From Leptospira langatensis (GTDB lineage Bacteria > Spirochaetota > Leptospiria > Leptospirales > Leptospiraceae), in the NCBI RefSeq assembly GCF_004770615.1, contig NZ_RQER01000006.1, positions 248,001 to 312,000 on the forward strand: a DNA stretch of 64,000 nt, given 5' to 3'. Within the stretch, counting starts at the first letter, position 1; each line of letters opens with the position of its first letter. A program made the translations under genes and the position numbers. Of the stretch, positions 34,714-43,524 are shown piece after piece. Under the pieces are notes generated by a model, which was given only the letters and a program-made list of their open reading frames with translations, was not told the origin of the DNA and searched no databases.

Positions 34714-36078
34714 TTGGGTCCTATATATAAAAAAATACGCCGATCTTACAGAGCTAGTAGATTAAACGTTAAAATTCTTTCCTTAGCCTTGCCGGTCGTC
34801 TTTGGAATGCTAAGCCAATCCCTGGTCTGGATCACCGATACGATCATGATCGGTTATCTAGGACAGAACGCCATCGCAGCCGTTGGGATCGCAGGCACAA
34901 GTTATTACACATTGATCGCCTTTCTGATCGGATTCTCCATGGGAGTACAGATCATCGTAGCTCGCAGATTTGGAGAAGGAAGAAAAGACCAGATCGGAAA
35001 GGTAGGAGTGACCACCGCGTATTTCTCCATCTTCTTAGGATGTATGCTCTCCTTCTCCGGCCCTATTATAGCTCAGCCTTTAATGAACCTGATCGGCCCG
35101 GATCCTACGGTAAGCACTCTTGCAACGGAGTATCTATCCTTCCGGGTCTTAGGAAGCGGATTCTATTTTCTAGGATTTTGCTTCCGAGGATTTTTAGACG
35201 GACTAGGATTCACAAAGGCCGGCTTCGTATCCATGGCAGTTACCACCTTGGCGAATATATTCTTCAATTGGGTCTTTATCTACGGAAATCTAGGGGCACC
35301 TTCCATGGGGATCGCCGGTGCCGGACTGGCTTCTTCTATCGCTGGGCTCGCAGGATTACTTGTATTCCCTATATTCTTTTTTCATTATAGAGTAAACGAA
35401 TACTTTCAAAGAATTAGCCTACTCCCAAGTTGGGAACATCTAAAAGAGATTGTAAAAGTAGGATTGCCTCCCGGCTTCGAAGAAGGATTCGTAAATGTGG
35501 CCTTCGTATTGTTCGCCAAGATCCAAGGAATGATCTCAGTCATCGCGATCGCGGCATCCAATGTCCTATTCTCGACCTTGAGCTTCGCCTTCCTTCCCGG
35601 ATACGCATTCGGCGTGGCGGCCACTACGATCTTGGGGCAGGCAATGGGTGCCAAGAAATACAAACTCGCATATCATTCCGCATTCCGCTCTGCATTCATC
35701 TCGGCCCATGTTATGGGGATCATAGGCCTTTGCTTTATCTTTTACGGAAAAGAGATCATAAAACTGATCACCCACGATCCGGCACTGATCGAAGAATGCT
35801 ATCCTGTGCTCATTCTCATCGGGGTCATACAGATCGGAGACGCATATCATATGGTCCTAGGCGCGGCACTCAGAGGAGCAGGAATGCAAACCTACGTATT
35901 CCGAATCTACATCTTACTAACGTATGCCCTTATGTTACCTTGCGCCTATCTTTTTGGGATCATATGGAAAGGAGGAACTTTCGGGATCTGGGCAGGAATA
36001 TTCGTATGGATCGCGAGCCTTTCCCTTGTATTTATATACGAATTCAGAAAGAAGAATTGGGTGAAGGGAACGGTTTAA
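34714..36078 (+). CDS. MATE-family multidrug/cation antiporter
   Basis: 12-helix antiporter of about 455 residues. VFGMLSQSLVWITDTIMIGYLG at the start and VGIPPGFE-like GLPPGFEEGFVNVAFVLFAK in the middle match the two halves of MATE (NorM/DinF-like) proteins; the second half repeats LFSTLSFAFLPGYAFGVAATTILGQAMGA. Start is unclear: TTG 34714 has GGAAG before it; the frame is open further upstream to 34606 but that part does not look like MATE. It is transcribed away from the deaminase operon. Confidence 0.85.
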   Translation: MGPIYKKIRRSYRASRLNVKILSLALPVVFGMLSQSLVWITDTIMIGYLGQNAIAAVGIAGTSYYTLIAFLIGFSMGVQIIVARRFGEGRKDQIGKVGVTTAYFSIFLGCMLSFSGPIIAQPLMNLIGPDPTVSTLATEYLSFRVLGSGFYFLGFCFRGFLDGLGFTKAGFVSMAVTTLANIFFNWVFIYGNLGAPSMGIAGAGLASSIAGLAGLLVFPIFFFHYRVNEYFQRISLLPSWEHLKEIVKVGLPPGFEEGFVNVAFVLFAKIQGMISVIAIAASNVLFSTLSFAFLPGYAFGVAATTILGQAMGAKKYKLAYHSAFRSAFISAHVMGIIGLCFIFYGKEIIKLITHDPALIEECYPVLILIGVIQIGDAYHMVLGAALRGAGMQTYVFRIYILLTYALMLPCAYLFGIIWKGGTFGIWAGIFVWIASLSLVFIYEFRKKNWVKGTV

Positions 36079-36129
36079 CTATCTCATTCTTCTTGCCTCA
36101 ATAGCAAAACCGAGGTTTTTGGTCCCAGA

Positions 36130-37152
36130 ATGAAAAAGGCGCTTATCACAGGGATCACCGGCCAAGACGGATCCTATCTTACAGAGTTACTCTTGGAGAA
36201 AAATTACGAGGTGCACGGGATTGTCCGTAGAACTAGCTCTTTGAATAGAGATAGGATCGAGCATCTAAGAGGGAATTCTAACCTTTCCTTGCATTATGGT
36301 GATTTAACCGATTCCAGTAACTTGAACCGGATCCTGGAGAAGGTACAGCCGGACGAAATTTATAATCTAGCCGCTCAGTCTCACGTAGGAGTTTCCTTCG
36401 AAGTCCCGGAATACACTGCAGAAGTGGATGCTGTAGGAACTCTGAGGATCCTAGACGCAATCAAACAAACCGGGGTGAAATCCAGATTCTACCAAGCTTC
36501 CACTTCCGAGCTATACGGAAAAGTGCAGGCAATTCCCCAAGACGAAAAGACTCCCTTCTATCCTAGATCTCCGTATGCAGTCGCAAAATTATACGCATAC
36601 TGGGCAGTCGTAAACTATAGAGAGGCATTCGGATTGCATGCCTCTAACGGAGTCCTATTCAATCACGAATCCCCAAGGCGCGGAGAAGGTTTCGTAACCC
36701 GCAAGATCACTCTCGGAGTCGCAGGGATCGTTTCCGGAAAAAGCGGAGCCATTCGATTGGGAAATCTAGACTCTAAGAGAGACTGGGGATATGCACCCGA
36801 TTATGTAAACATGATGTGGATGATGTTGCAACAAGATCAACCGGACGATTACGTAGTCGCGACCAACGAAACTCACACCGTCCGCGAATTCATCGAAGAA
36901 TCTTTCCGACATCTGGACATCCAAGTCGACTGGAAAGGAAGCGGAGACCAAGAAAAAGGATACGATAAGAAGAGCGGAAAACTCTTAATCGAAGTAGATC
37001 CTTCTTTCTACAGACCTACGGAAGTGGATCTACTGATCGGAAATCCTGCTAAGGCAAAAGCCAAGTTAGGCTGGGAACCGAAAGTGAAATTCAAGGAACT
37101 CGTAGAGATCATGATCAAAGCGGATTGCAAAGCGGTAGGCATCCATATCTAA
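36130..37152 (+). CDS. gmd: GDP-mannose 4,6-dehydratase
   Basis: Short-chain dehydrogenase/reductase family enzyme that converts GDP-mannose to GDP-4-keto-6-deoxymannose, precursor of fucose or rhamnose-type sugars for surface polysaccharide. [19 protein letters not shown] (Rossmann G-x-x-G-x-x-G), [40 protein letters not shown] with the Thr/Ser, [10 protein letters not shown] (Tyr-x-x-x-Lys), [17 protein letters not shown], all diagnostic. 340 residues. No partner reductase or synthase is next to it. Confidence 0.95.
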   Translation: MKKALITGITGQDGSYLTELLLEKNYEVHGIVRRTSSLNRDRIEHLRGNSNLSLHYGDLTDSSNLNRILEKVQPDEIYNLAAQSHVGVSFEVPEYTAEVDAVGTLRILDAIKQTGVKSRFYQASTSELYGKVQAIPQDEKTPFYPRSPYAVAKLYAYWAVVNYREAFGLHASNGVLFNHESPRRGEGFVTRKITLGVAGIVSGKSGAIRLGNLDSKRDWGYAPDYVNMMWMMLQQDQPDDYVVATNETHTVREFIEESFRHLDIQVDWKGSGDQEKGYDKKSGKLLIEVDPSFYRPTEVDLLIGNPAKAKAKLGWEPKVKFKELVEIMIKADCKAVGIHI

Positions 37153-37394
37153 GAGTTGTTCCTCCAAAATTGCTGAAATAGTTCCTACACGAAAAAGTTC
37201 ATCAAAATTGCAGGTTGCGAAATTAAGAAGATTCTGATATAGGGAACAAGGGTCCTCCCACTGGGACCCACCTCCCCACCCGAGGAGGGTGGGGGCCACT
37301 CGAATCGCCGTTCCTCCAAAATTTGCTTCACTTCGTTCAGCAACCCTCTGGGAATCTTGCTCCCTATGGGTCGCAAGATTGGGTGGGGGCCACC
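37153..37394. repeat. Intergenic interval with imperfect repeated segments
   Basis: Non-coding by appearance. GTTCCTCCAAAATTGCT at 37158-37174 recurs as GTTCCTCCAAAATTTGCT at 37310-37327, and GGGTGGGGGCCAC occurs at 37287-37299 and 37381-37393. A GC-rich hairpin, CCCCACCC and GGGTGGGG around GAGGA, lies at 37274-37294. GTTCCTAC near 37181 resembles short motifs scattered in Leptospira intergenic DNA. It may be a degenerated dispersed element. Confidence 0.5.
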
Positions 37395-38015
37395 TCAGAT
37401 CCCGGCCGCGTGGTCCCTCCATAAATACCAACATACAATTGTCCTATATGGAGAAAAGCCCGCAGTGAACTCCAGAATTTCCTTCTTGGAGTTCTCATCG
37501 ATCCCATAATTTCTTTGGATACCTTTTCGCAAGATCAGATCGTTCAAGGAAAAATGGTCCCATCGATCTAGAGAAAACATCAGCACCATTTCTGCGGTCC
37601 AAGGTCCGATCCCTTTTATGCCGCAGAGAAGGTCCAGGACTTCTTGGTCTTGGAGTTTGGAAAGTTTTCGATCGGAAATGGACCCATCTAAGTATGCATT
37701 CGCGATTCTTCTTAATGTTTCGCTCTTTGCGACGGAAAGACCTGCCTTGCGTAGCTTGACGACAGATAAGCCCGCCAGGGTCTTTGCATCCGGGAAGTTC
37801 TTTCCATTTCCATAATATTCTTTGACACGATCCATCATGGTGGCCGCGGCCTTATTGGAAAGCTGTTGGCTAATGACTGCTCTCAACAGAACAGGATAAG
37901 GCCTTCCCATCATCGTTAAGGTGCATGGACCGACCCGTTCTATGATACGTTTAAGTTTTGGATCCTTCTTCTTGAGCCAGAGTACCGCTTTGCGTAATCT
38001 CGCGTCCCGATCCAT
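37395..38015 (-). CDS. DNA-3-methyladenine glycosylase, AlkA-type HhH-GPD
   Basis: 206-residue DNA base-excision repair glycosylase. The helix-hairpin-helix LCGIKGIGPWTAEMVLMFSL is followed by DHFSLNDLILRKGI, where the Asp (in the F-x-x-x-D-L pattern) is the catalytic residue. PYPVLLRAVISQQLSNKAA is the upstream family motif. No N-terminal TBP-like domain, so it is of the shorter AlkA/MAG type. ATG start 38015, only 4 bases after the end of the upstream CNB gene, suggesting co-transcription. Confidence 0.9.
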   Translation of the reverse strand: MDRDARLRKAVLWLKKKDPKLKRIIERVGPCTLTMMGRPYPVLLRAVISQQLSNKAAATMMDRVKEYYGNGKNFPDAKTLAGLSVVKLRKAGLSVAKSETLRRIANAYLDGSISDRKLSKLQDQEVLDLLCGIKGIGPWTAEMVLMFSLDRWDHFSLNDLILRKGIQRNYGIDENSKKEILEFTAGFSPYRTIVCWYLWRDHAAGI

Positions 38016-38019
38016 GAGG

Positions 38020-39237
38020 CTAAGCCCGTTTTTTGATCTTGGCGTCTATCTGAGATTTTTTGCGGAATGCTTGGACCAATTTCTCCAACTCTACTAAGTC
38101 GGTGCAGGAGATCTTTCCTTGGTCTAATTTGATGAACTTGTTTTTAGAAATAAGATCGAGTACAAGGTTCTCATCCTTAGGATAAGTCAAACCTACCATC
38201 TTGATCAAGTCCTTGGTACCAATCTCGAAATTATAATTGGATTTAGGGACCACTTTCACTCTATTCTTCTCTACAAGAGTCATTAGAGTATCCGCAATCC
38301 TTCCTTGCGGATCGGTGATCAACAAGTTAGCAAGCTGCTTATATGCAGTCCAAATCCTTTCGGAAAGAAGAGTGATCAGTCTAGTTGCAAGTTGAGGCTG
38401 AGCCTTGACCATTCCCTCGAAGTTGGCCTTATTGATCGCGAGAAGTTGTACTTCTCCCCAAGCGATCGCAGAAGCGGAGCGAGGTTTATTATCCAAAAGA
38501 GCCATCTCACCGAAAATGTCCCCGCTTTGTAGAACTGCTAATAGCACTTCATTCGAGTCCACGATCTTAGTGATCTTTACCCTACCGTGCTGGATAATGT
38601 ATAACTCTCTACCGGGTTCATGCTCGCAGAAGATCATCTCATTATCGCCGTATGCACGATTGAATTTAGTATAATCGATAGGAGGCGGAGCTACTGGTTG
38701 ATTAACAGTCTGTAATTTCAGTTTCGCCTGAGTAGCAAACTGACCATTGGGAAGATATTGCAGATATTTTTGGAATGCGTAAGCCGCATGAAGAGTATTC
38801 TTCTGATTAAAGTAATACTCGCCGATCGCAAATAATTGGTTCGGATCCTCTTCGACCGCAGAACGGAACGTCAGACGAGTGATCGTCGAGTCGAACTGTC
38901 TCAATTTCATAGAGAAGTAGCGAATGATCTTCATCGCTACCGGAGTATTTTTCTGGATCAGGGTACCGAACTGATCGTAACTGACTTGAATTAGAGAAAC
39001 ATCTGTGAGCGCGATCGCGGATTCGATCTGAGCGTGCTGGCTCATCGCAGCTACTACTCCGAAGAAGTCCCCAGGGCCTAAAAGTTGATTCGGATCCTCG
39101 CCCACCACTTGGTTCTCTCGAGCGACCCGAACCTTGCCCTGTCTGATTATGAAGAAATTATGGGCTTCTTTCTTGCCTTCGACGATGACATAGGACCCCT
39201 TAGGGTAATTCACGATTTGAAAGAAGCCGTTGGACAT
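38020..39237 (-). CDS. Dual cyclic-nucleotide-binding-domain protein with TPR-like linker
   Basis: 405 residues. First CNB domain about 1-120 (GSYVIVEGKKEAHNFFIIRQGKVRVA), a short helical linker with a TPR-like YYFNQKNTLHAAYAFQKYL, a second CNB domain about 195-310 (ELYIIQHGRVKITKI, SGDIFGEMALLDNKPRSASAIAW with the phosphate-binding FGEMALLxxxxRSAS), and a C-terminal region with TKDLIKMVGLTYPKDENLVLDLI that could be a winged helix. The second CNB has the intact cassette; the first is degenerate. Thus a cAMP- or other ligand-responsive regulator. Gene target unknown. Confidence 0.82.
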   Translation of the reverse strand: MSNGFFQIVNYPKGSYVIVEGKKEAHNFFIIRQGKVRVARENQVVGEDPNQLLGPGDFFGVVAAMSQHAQIESAIALTDVSLIQVSYDQFGTLIQKNTPVAMKIIRYFSMKLRQFDSTITRLTFRSAVEEDPNQLFAIGEYYFNQKNTLHAAYAFQKYLQYLPNGQFATQAKLKLQTVNQPVAPPPIDYTKFNRAYGDNEMIFCEHEPGRELYIIQHGRVKITKIVDSNEVLLAVLQSGDIFGEMALLDNKPRSASAIAWGEVQLLAINKANFEGMVKAQPQLATRLITLLSERIWTAYKQLANLLITDPQGRIADTLMTLVEKNRVKVVPKSNYNFEIGTKDLIKMVGLTYPKDENLVLDLISKNKFIKLDQGKISCTDLVELEKLVQAFRKKSQIDAKIKKRA

Positions 39238-39334
39238 ACTTTACCAGAGATTAAAAATTCCCGCCGCGGGAGTTCAACTACAAACTAGTATCGGCTCGTA
39301 ATAGGGGAATTCGGACTGAAAACCTAGCCTTTCC

Positions 39335-39919
39335 TTATTTTTCGCGGCAAGATTCCCCTTCGGGAGAAGGCTCGTCCCTTTCGGAAAGCAAATCAATTCC
39401 CGAAAACTCAAGTGCTGCTTTTTCTGCCACAGCTCTGGAGTAGGATTGCCTGCAAATCGAAGAGAAAATCTGCTTCGCTTGGTCAATTTCTCCCATCCTG
39501 GCTAATAGCCGTCCGGCTTCCAAGTAGGATTCTAGACCCGATTCTCCCGTAGGTTCCATTTTGTAGAGGTCCAGACTCACTTCTAATGCTTTCTCAGGGC
39601 GATCCAATTTCAGAAAACAATCCCGGAGAAGGGAGAGAACTCTGGTTTTCTTCGAATTCCCGGGGTAAAGTACCAGAAAATTCCGAAGACTTTCGATGGA
39701 TTGAAAGAAGCGACGATCCTTATATGCTTCTTCCGCAACTCGAAAGAGTATATCCGGATCGGAAGGGCCTTGTTTAGAAGGAGTTTCCCCTTGTGAGAAG
39801 ATCGACAAAGGAAGAAGTAAGAGCAATAGGAAGAAGGCGATCAGAGAAAGGCGAGACGCCGATGAATTGGAAGAAGTTGGGAAGGATTTCCCTTCGTTGA
39901 AATAAAATCCGGAAAACAA
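39335..39919 (-). CDS. TPR-containing exported or anchored protein
   Basis: 194 residues. A hydrophobic segment (SLIAFFLLLLLLPLSIFSQ, about 25-43) serves as signal or anchor. The remainder shows TPR-like helices: ILFRVAEEAYKDRRFFQSIESLRNFL, KALEVSLDLYKMEP, and YLEAGRLLARMGEIDQAKQIF. The start appears to be TTG 39919 with TAGG before it; no ATG precedes the hydrophobic part. Likely a protein-interaction module in the envelope. Confidence 0.68.
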   Translation of the reverse strand: MFSGFYFNEGKSFPTSSNSSASRLSLIAFFLLLLLLPLSIFSQGETPSKQGPSDPDILFRVAEEAYKDRRFFQSIESLRNFLVLYPGNSKKTRVLSLLRDCFLKLDRPEKALEVSLDLYKMEPTGESGLESYLEAGRLLARMGEIDQAKQIFSSICRQSYSRAVAEKAALEFSGIDLLSERDEPSPEGESCREK

Positions 39920-39977
39920 GGCAACCTACCAGAGAGATCTCTGTATAGATTATCAGTCGTTTTCCGGATTTTATGAA

Positions 39978-40262
39978 TTACTTTTTTTTATCTATTTTCT
40001 TCCGGTGGAATTCGCAGAGGCGATATAACCTTCCAGTAGACGGGTTTTTCTTACCCACCTTGGTTCCGCAGACGATACAAAGACCTTCTTTTCTTCTCCT
40101 TTGGTAAAGGAGCTGAACCCTCTCCGCCCCTGACAGGTTATATTTACTAACCTGTATGCGAAATCCTTTGTAGAGGTAATTCCCAATAGCTTCCACTGCT
40201 TGAGTCTTAACCCCGGCGATGATCTTTTCCAAATCATCGTTAGTGACTTTCTTTGGTTTCAT
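39978..40262 (-). CDS. Small conserved-type protein with C-terminal zinc-finger-like cysteines
   Basis: 94 residues from ATG 40262 (MKPKKVTNDD). N-terminal helix DLEKIIAGVKTQAVEAIGNYL, a strongly basic middle (YQRRRKEG), then CIVCGTKV and LCEFHRKKID, giving CxxC and CxxxH that may form a zinc knuckle with basic tail. I do not recognise a characterised family; RNA or DNA binding is plausible from charge. Long A/T-rich region upstream. Confidence 0.7.
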   Translation of the reverse strand: MKPKKVTNDDLEKIIAGVKTQAVEAIGNYLYKGFRIQVSKYNLSGAERVQLLYQRRRKEGLCIVCGTKVGKKNPSTGRLYRLCEFHRKKIDKKK

Positions 40263-40736
40263 AAATGTTAACTGACGTAACAAGAGTTATATTCTTACAA
40301 AAGTAGTAAAGTGTTTTTAATTTTCCGCATAACACAACGTTAAATTTTTTGACAAAAGCCGTATTAGCTTACACATATTTTAATAAAAATCTACGTCATA
40401 AGCTCCCTGTTTCGGCTAACGATTAACGGCTAAAGGTAGCTATTGATTGGAGAAAGCCAACGTTAAGTCGTTTTATACCAAATCACGACAATTATGGAAA
40501 TTTATTTCCAACACCCAATCATATAACGGAGTACTTGTGCAAGATCATAGATAAATAAGACGATCCAAACTAACGCCGTAAAGCCGAGCCTTTAAGGGAT
40601 ATTCAAATAAAATTCACCTTGAGAGTAAGTCTTATTACTTGAAGGAGAGAAGGCACAAAACCGTTGTTTTAAGATGGATTTTTTCCTGAAAATAAGTCAT
40701 ATTTCTTTACAGGAACCTTCCTTACTCGTAGGCAAA
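40263..40736. other. Gene-free A/T-rich interval with possible promoter
   Basis: 474 bases between divergent genes. A TTGACA at 40349-40354 with ACATAT 18 bases later could be a promoter that gives the lipoprotein mRNA a leader of about 350 bases. CGGCTAA occurs twice 14 bases apart (40413-40419 and 40427-40433), and AACGTTAA twice (near 40337 and 40460). No known RNA or riboswitch family was recognised. Confidence 0.35.
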
Positions 40737-41357
40737 ATGAAACTTCTTCCGAATCTAAACTTAAGATCCAAAGCTGTATTTTGCGTCTTTTTGGCGTTTG
40801 CTGGATTCAACAACTGCAAGCAAACTCCTAAAGAGAAAGTAAGAGCAGTTCTTTCCGATGCTAGTATGTCCGAAGAGGAAAAGATAAAGGCCGTCGCACT
40901 TACTCTTTTTGGTGAAAGGTTAAAGGAAATAGAGATCACTTCCAACCAAGATGAACAAGGCTCCAAGTACGATATCTATATGGGCTTTGGTGGTACTTCC
41001 GCACTTACTTTTTTAGAATCTAGCCAGTACGCGATCCGGATGAAAGTGGAGTTAGCTTTGGAAACCTATCGTTTCCTACAGGCATTAAATGAAATTCGTT
41101 TTGGAAAGTATAGAATGAGTCTGATCAAGCCATTCTTCATAAAGAACGGAGCCACTAGAGGGATCGAGGAATTCGAGATCTTTAGATTTAGAACGAATGC
41201 CGAGGAGATCAAGGCCATCTCCGGATTTAATGAAACGGATTCCTTCGACGCGGATCGATTCGACTCACCGAGTGCGCCGGTAATGATCGTATTAAACGAA
41301 ATGATGAAACTCTGGCAGATCGAACTGGATCAATTCGCAAGAGTGGAAGTCAAGTAA
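40737..41357 (+). CDS. Predicted lipoprotein of unknown function
   Basis: 206 residues from ATG 40737. The signal peptide (LRSKAVFCVFLAFAGFNNC) ends in a lipobox-like FNNC. The mature protein is mainly helix and strand with ALTFLESSQYAIRMKVELALETYRFL and a C-terminal acidic, amphipathic helix PVMIVLNEMMKLWQIELDQF. No family recognised. The 3' end overlaps the convergent GDPD gene by 8 bases. It is preceded by an unusually long untranslated region. Confidence 0.72.
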   Translation: MKLLPNLNLRSKAVFCVFLAFAGFNNCKQTPKEKVRAVLSDASMSEEEKIKAVALTLFGERLKEIEITSNQDEQGSKYDIYMGFGGTSALTFLESSQYAIRMKVELALETYRFLQALNEIRFGKYRMSLIKPFFIKNGATRGIEEFEIFRFRTNAEEIKAISGFNETDSFDADRFDSPSAPVMIVLNEMMKLWQIELDQFARVEVK

Positions 41358-42117
41358 GCAAAGACCTCATTCTTGCAGGGAAGTTGGTAAAGATCCCGTC
41401 TACTCCCAAACTGATCCCTTTCTTGAGTTCTTCTTCCGAATTCAAAGTATAGACTAGGACTTTAAAGCCTTCTCCTTGGATCTTGGAAACGATCTCGGGG
41501 TCCAGCTCATGTATCGAAAGATTCAAACTAAACGCATTCAGACGAAATCCTAACTCTAACGCGTCCATCCAAGAAGAAGACTCTTCTCCGATCAATATCC
41601 CTAACTTTGCATCTACGGAAAGCTCCCTCAGTCGAGCGAGAGAATCCCAGCAAAAGGAAGAGAATAAGGTCTTGGAAAAAAGGGAATTCTTCTTTGCGTA
41701 ATCGATCAATTCCTGTTCGATCGCGGTCTCGATCGGTATCTCTTCGTACGCTGTGGATTTGATCTCTACATTCAAACCGATCTCCTTGTCCTTTAGAAAG
41801 TCCCAGACTTCCCAAAGATTCGGGACCGGTTCCCCTTTGAATTTAGGATGCTTCCAAGAACCCGCATCCGAATTGCGGATGGCATTATAAGAAAGATGAC
41901 GGATCTCTCCTTTTTTATCGGTGGTCCGATCCAAGCTATCGTCATGAATGACTACGATCTGATTGTCCGCAGAGTAAGTGATATCCAATTCTATCCAATC
42001 TGCTTTGATCTCTACAGCTTTACGGAAAGATAATAGAGTATTTTCCGGATATTCCCCGCTATCCCCTCTATGCGCGATGACCCACGGTTTAGGAATGGAA
42101 AAAGGATCGAGGCCCAC
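41350..42117 (-). CDS. Glycerophosphodiester phosphodiesterase
   Basis: 255-residue TIM-barrel enzyme that releases glycerol-3-phosphate from glycerophosphodiesters. WVIAHRGDSGEYPENTLLSF contains the HR and EN motif, ELDITYSADNQIVVIHDDSLDRTT carries the metal-binding Glu-x-Asp and the second catalytic His, LNVEIKS the next Glu. Without a signal peptide, so probably cytoplasmic. Its start abuts the stop of the upstream outer-membrane protein gene (shared base 42117). Confidence 0.93.
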   Translation of the reverse strand: MGLDPFSIPKPWVIAHRGDSGEYPENTLLSFRKAVEIKADWIELDITYSADNQIVVIHDDSLDRTTDKKGEIRHLSYNAIRNSDAGSWKHPKFKGEPVPNLWEVWDFLKDKEIGLNVEIKSTAYEEIPIETAIEQELIDYAKKNSLFSKTLFSSFCWDSLARLRELSVDAKLGILIGEESSSWMDALELGFRLNAFSLNLSIHELDPEIVSKIQGEGFKVLVYTLNSEEELKKGISLGVDGIFTNFPARMRSLLT

Positions 42118-42938
42118 TAGAATGCAAGGCCCACAAAAAGGTTCAAGCCGAAGCTAGTACTAGGCAATCTCTCGCTATTCTGATAGGCATATTTCCGATA
42201 CAGTAGATCTCCCGTGCTTGCAACTCGATCCGAATAATAGAGATCCGAAACGGAGAAGGAACTTTTGTACGGAAAATACCAATTATAAACCGCTTCCCAT
42301 CCGAAGAAGAAGCCGGACTGGGTTTGGAATCGGAAGCCCGTCCCTATACCTGCAAAATTACGAGGTCCCGAACTGAAGGAATCCTTTTCGAATCTGTAGG
42401 TCTTACCTGCGGCCTCCCAATAAAAATTGGATTCGTTCCTCAGATAGTTTTCCCTTCCCAACCAAAGAGAAAAGAAGAAGGGAGAGTCCAACAAATATCT
42501 CTGCACGAAAAAGGCTCCGCCCCTGTATTTATCTTCGATGTTTCTCAATCTTCCGAAAACGTTTTGACTGGGATAGAGAGCATAACCTACATCATTATCG
42601 AAACGGTTCACATAAGTATTGCTATATGCGTTAAACCCGATCGCCCATTGGGAATCCAACATTCGGGCCACTTGGACCGAGTAATATCGATCAAAGGCAA
42701 ATCCGCCGATCTGGTTCTTGAATTTTTCCCTTAGATCCGACTGACTGGGCTCCGCCGGTTTTCTATCCGGAGGAAGACCGTTTAAAGGACTTGGTCTGGG
42801 AGCATCTTGGGATTTTTCGATGGTAGGAGCCTCTTGCCCAAAGACCCGGACAGAATGAAAGAATAAGACGGATAATAGAACAGTCGAAATAGAAAGGAAT
42901 CTGAAGATCGAATTTCGGGGGAAGGACATCCCTTGCAT
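42117..42938 (-). CDS. Putative outer-membrane beta-barrel protein
   Basis: About 273 residues. N-terminal signal (FRFLSISTVLLSVLFFHSVRVFGQ) followed by a Pro-rich spacer, then alternating aromatic strands (YYSVQVARML, WAIGFNAYSNTYV, GGAFFVQRYLL) and a last strand LNLFVGLAF ending in Phe, the usual signal for barrel insertion. No family recognised. I chose ATG 42938; 42929 is also possible. Probably one operon with GDPD. Confidence 0.7.
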   Translation of the reverse strand: MQGMSFPRNSIFRFLSISTVLLSVLFFHSVRVFGQEAPTIEKSQDAPRPSPLNGLPPDRKPAEPSQSDLREKFKNQIGGFAFDRYYSVQVARMLDSQWAIGFNAYSNTYVNRFDNDVGYALYPSQNVFGRLRNIEDKYRGGAFFVQRYLLDSPFFFSLWLGRENYLRNESNFYWEAAGKTYRFEKDSFSSGPRNFAGIGTGFRFQTQSGFFFGWEAVYNWYFPYKSSFSVSDLYYSDRVASTGDLLYRKYAYQNSERLPSTSFGLNLFVGLAF

Positions 42939-43037
42939 AGACACCCGAATGGGCAAAATGTCAAGCAGGGCGAAACAGATAAGAGGAAGAAATTAGCAGG
43001 CGAGAGAGATCCCACGCCCGCTTTTAGAACAAAGGGA

Positions 43038-43412
43038 TTAAGCTTTTGCCTTAGTAGCAGTAGCTTTGATCGTGTCAGCTACTTCAGCAAGTTTTGCTTT
43101 AACAGCCTCGAGTTGTCCTTCCGGAACGCGTTTCTTAATTTCTTCAGAAATTTGGTTGTACTTTTCTACGATTTTAGAGCGAGTATCTTCGTAGTTTTTT
43201 CCAGCCACAGTGGAAACTTCTTTAATCTCGTTCAGAAGCTTGTCAACAGACTCGCGGATCTTAACGGAAGTTTCGGAATTGTCAGCAGCACCTTTAGCGA
43301 CTAGTTCACCGTAAGTTTTTTCTAGGTCGCCTTTCGCTTTGTCTAAACCTTCCTGACCTGATTTCAAAAGACCGATACCAGCGTTCAGAATATCCAACAG
43401 TTGCTTTTCCAT
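43038..43412 (-). CDS. Phasin-like helical protein (paralogue 2)
   Basis: 124 residues, almost fully alpha-helical. [27 protein letters not shown] at the start, a central [27 protein letters not shown] and [25 protein letters not shown], and an Ala/Lys/Thr tail. Close to the protein at 48233-48628 across its length and related to the short one at 12890. The pattern fits the phasin family, surface proteins of polyhydroxyalkanoate granules, but the tail and charge would also suit a coiled-coil nucleoid or stress protein. ATG 43412 with AAGGAGAG upstream. Upstream block 43441-43476 holds two dyads. Confidence 0.8.
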   Translation of the reverse strand: MEKQLLDILNAGIGLLKSGQEGLDKAKGDLEKTYGELVAKGAADNSETSVKIRESVDKLLNEIKEVSTVAGKNYEDTRSKIVEKYNQISEEIKKRVPEGQLEAVKAKLAEVADTIKATATKAKA

Positions 43413-43440
43413 TTTTCTCTCCTTTAGGCCCGCGTATTTA

Positions 43441-43476
43441 GTGCGGCGCACAATCCACTTTTATTGCACCGCACAA
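43441..43476 (-). promoter_or_regulatory. Two TGC-N3-GCA dyads upstream of phasin-like gene 2
   Basis: On the minus strand the far dyad is TTGTGCGGTGCAA (43464-43476) and the near one is GTGCGCCGCAC (43441-43451). Their starts are 23 bases apart, about two helical turns. The block between them (TAAAAGTGGATTGTGCG) is the same as that in front of phasin-like gene 3. Similar dyads (TGC-N3/4-GCA) have been described for PhaR repressors of phasin genes. Confidence 0.75.
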
Positions 43477-43524
43477 AAAGGGTCAATCGAGAATTCATAA
43501 AAAGGGAGAAAAAATAGAAAAAAA

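Noticed and set aside
34691..34765. ATG at 34691 with a 24-codon frame that could join the MATE frame by a -1 slip on seven A residues
   Set aside because: No ribosome site precedes it and no downstream stimulator is evident; a TTG start within the MATE frame explains the gene more simply.
35430..36104. 224-codon frame on the plus strand within the MATE gene
   Set aside because: Arg/His-rich composition typical of a wrong-frame reading of a membrane protein.
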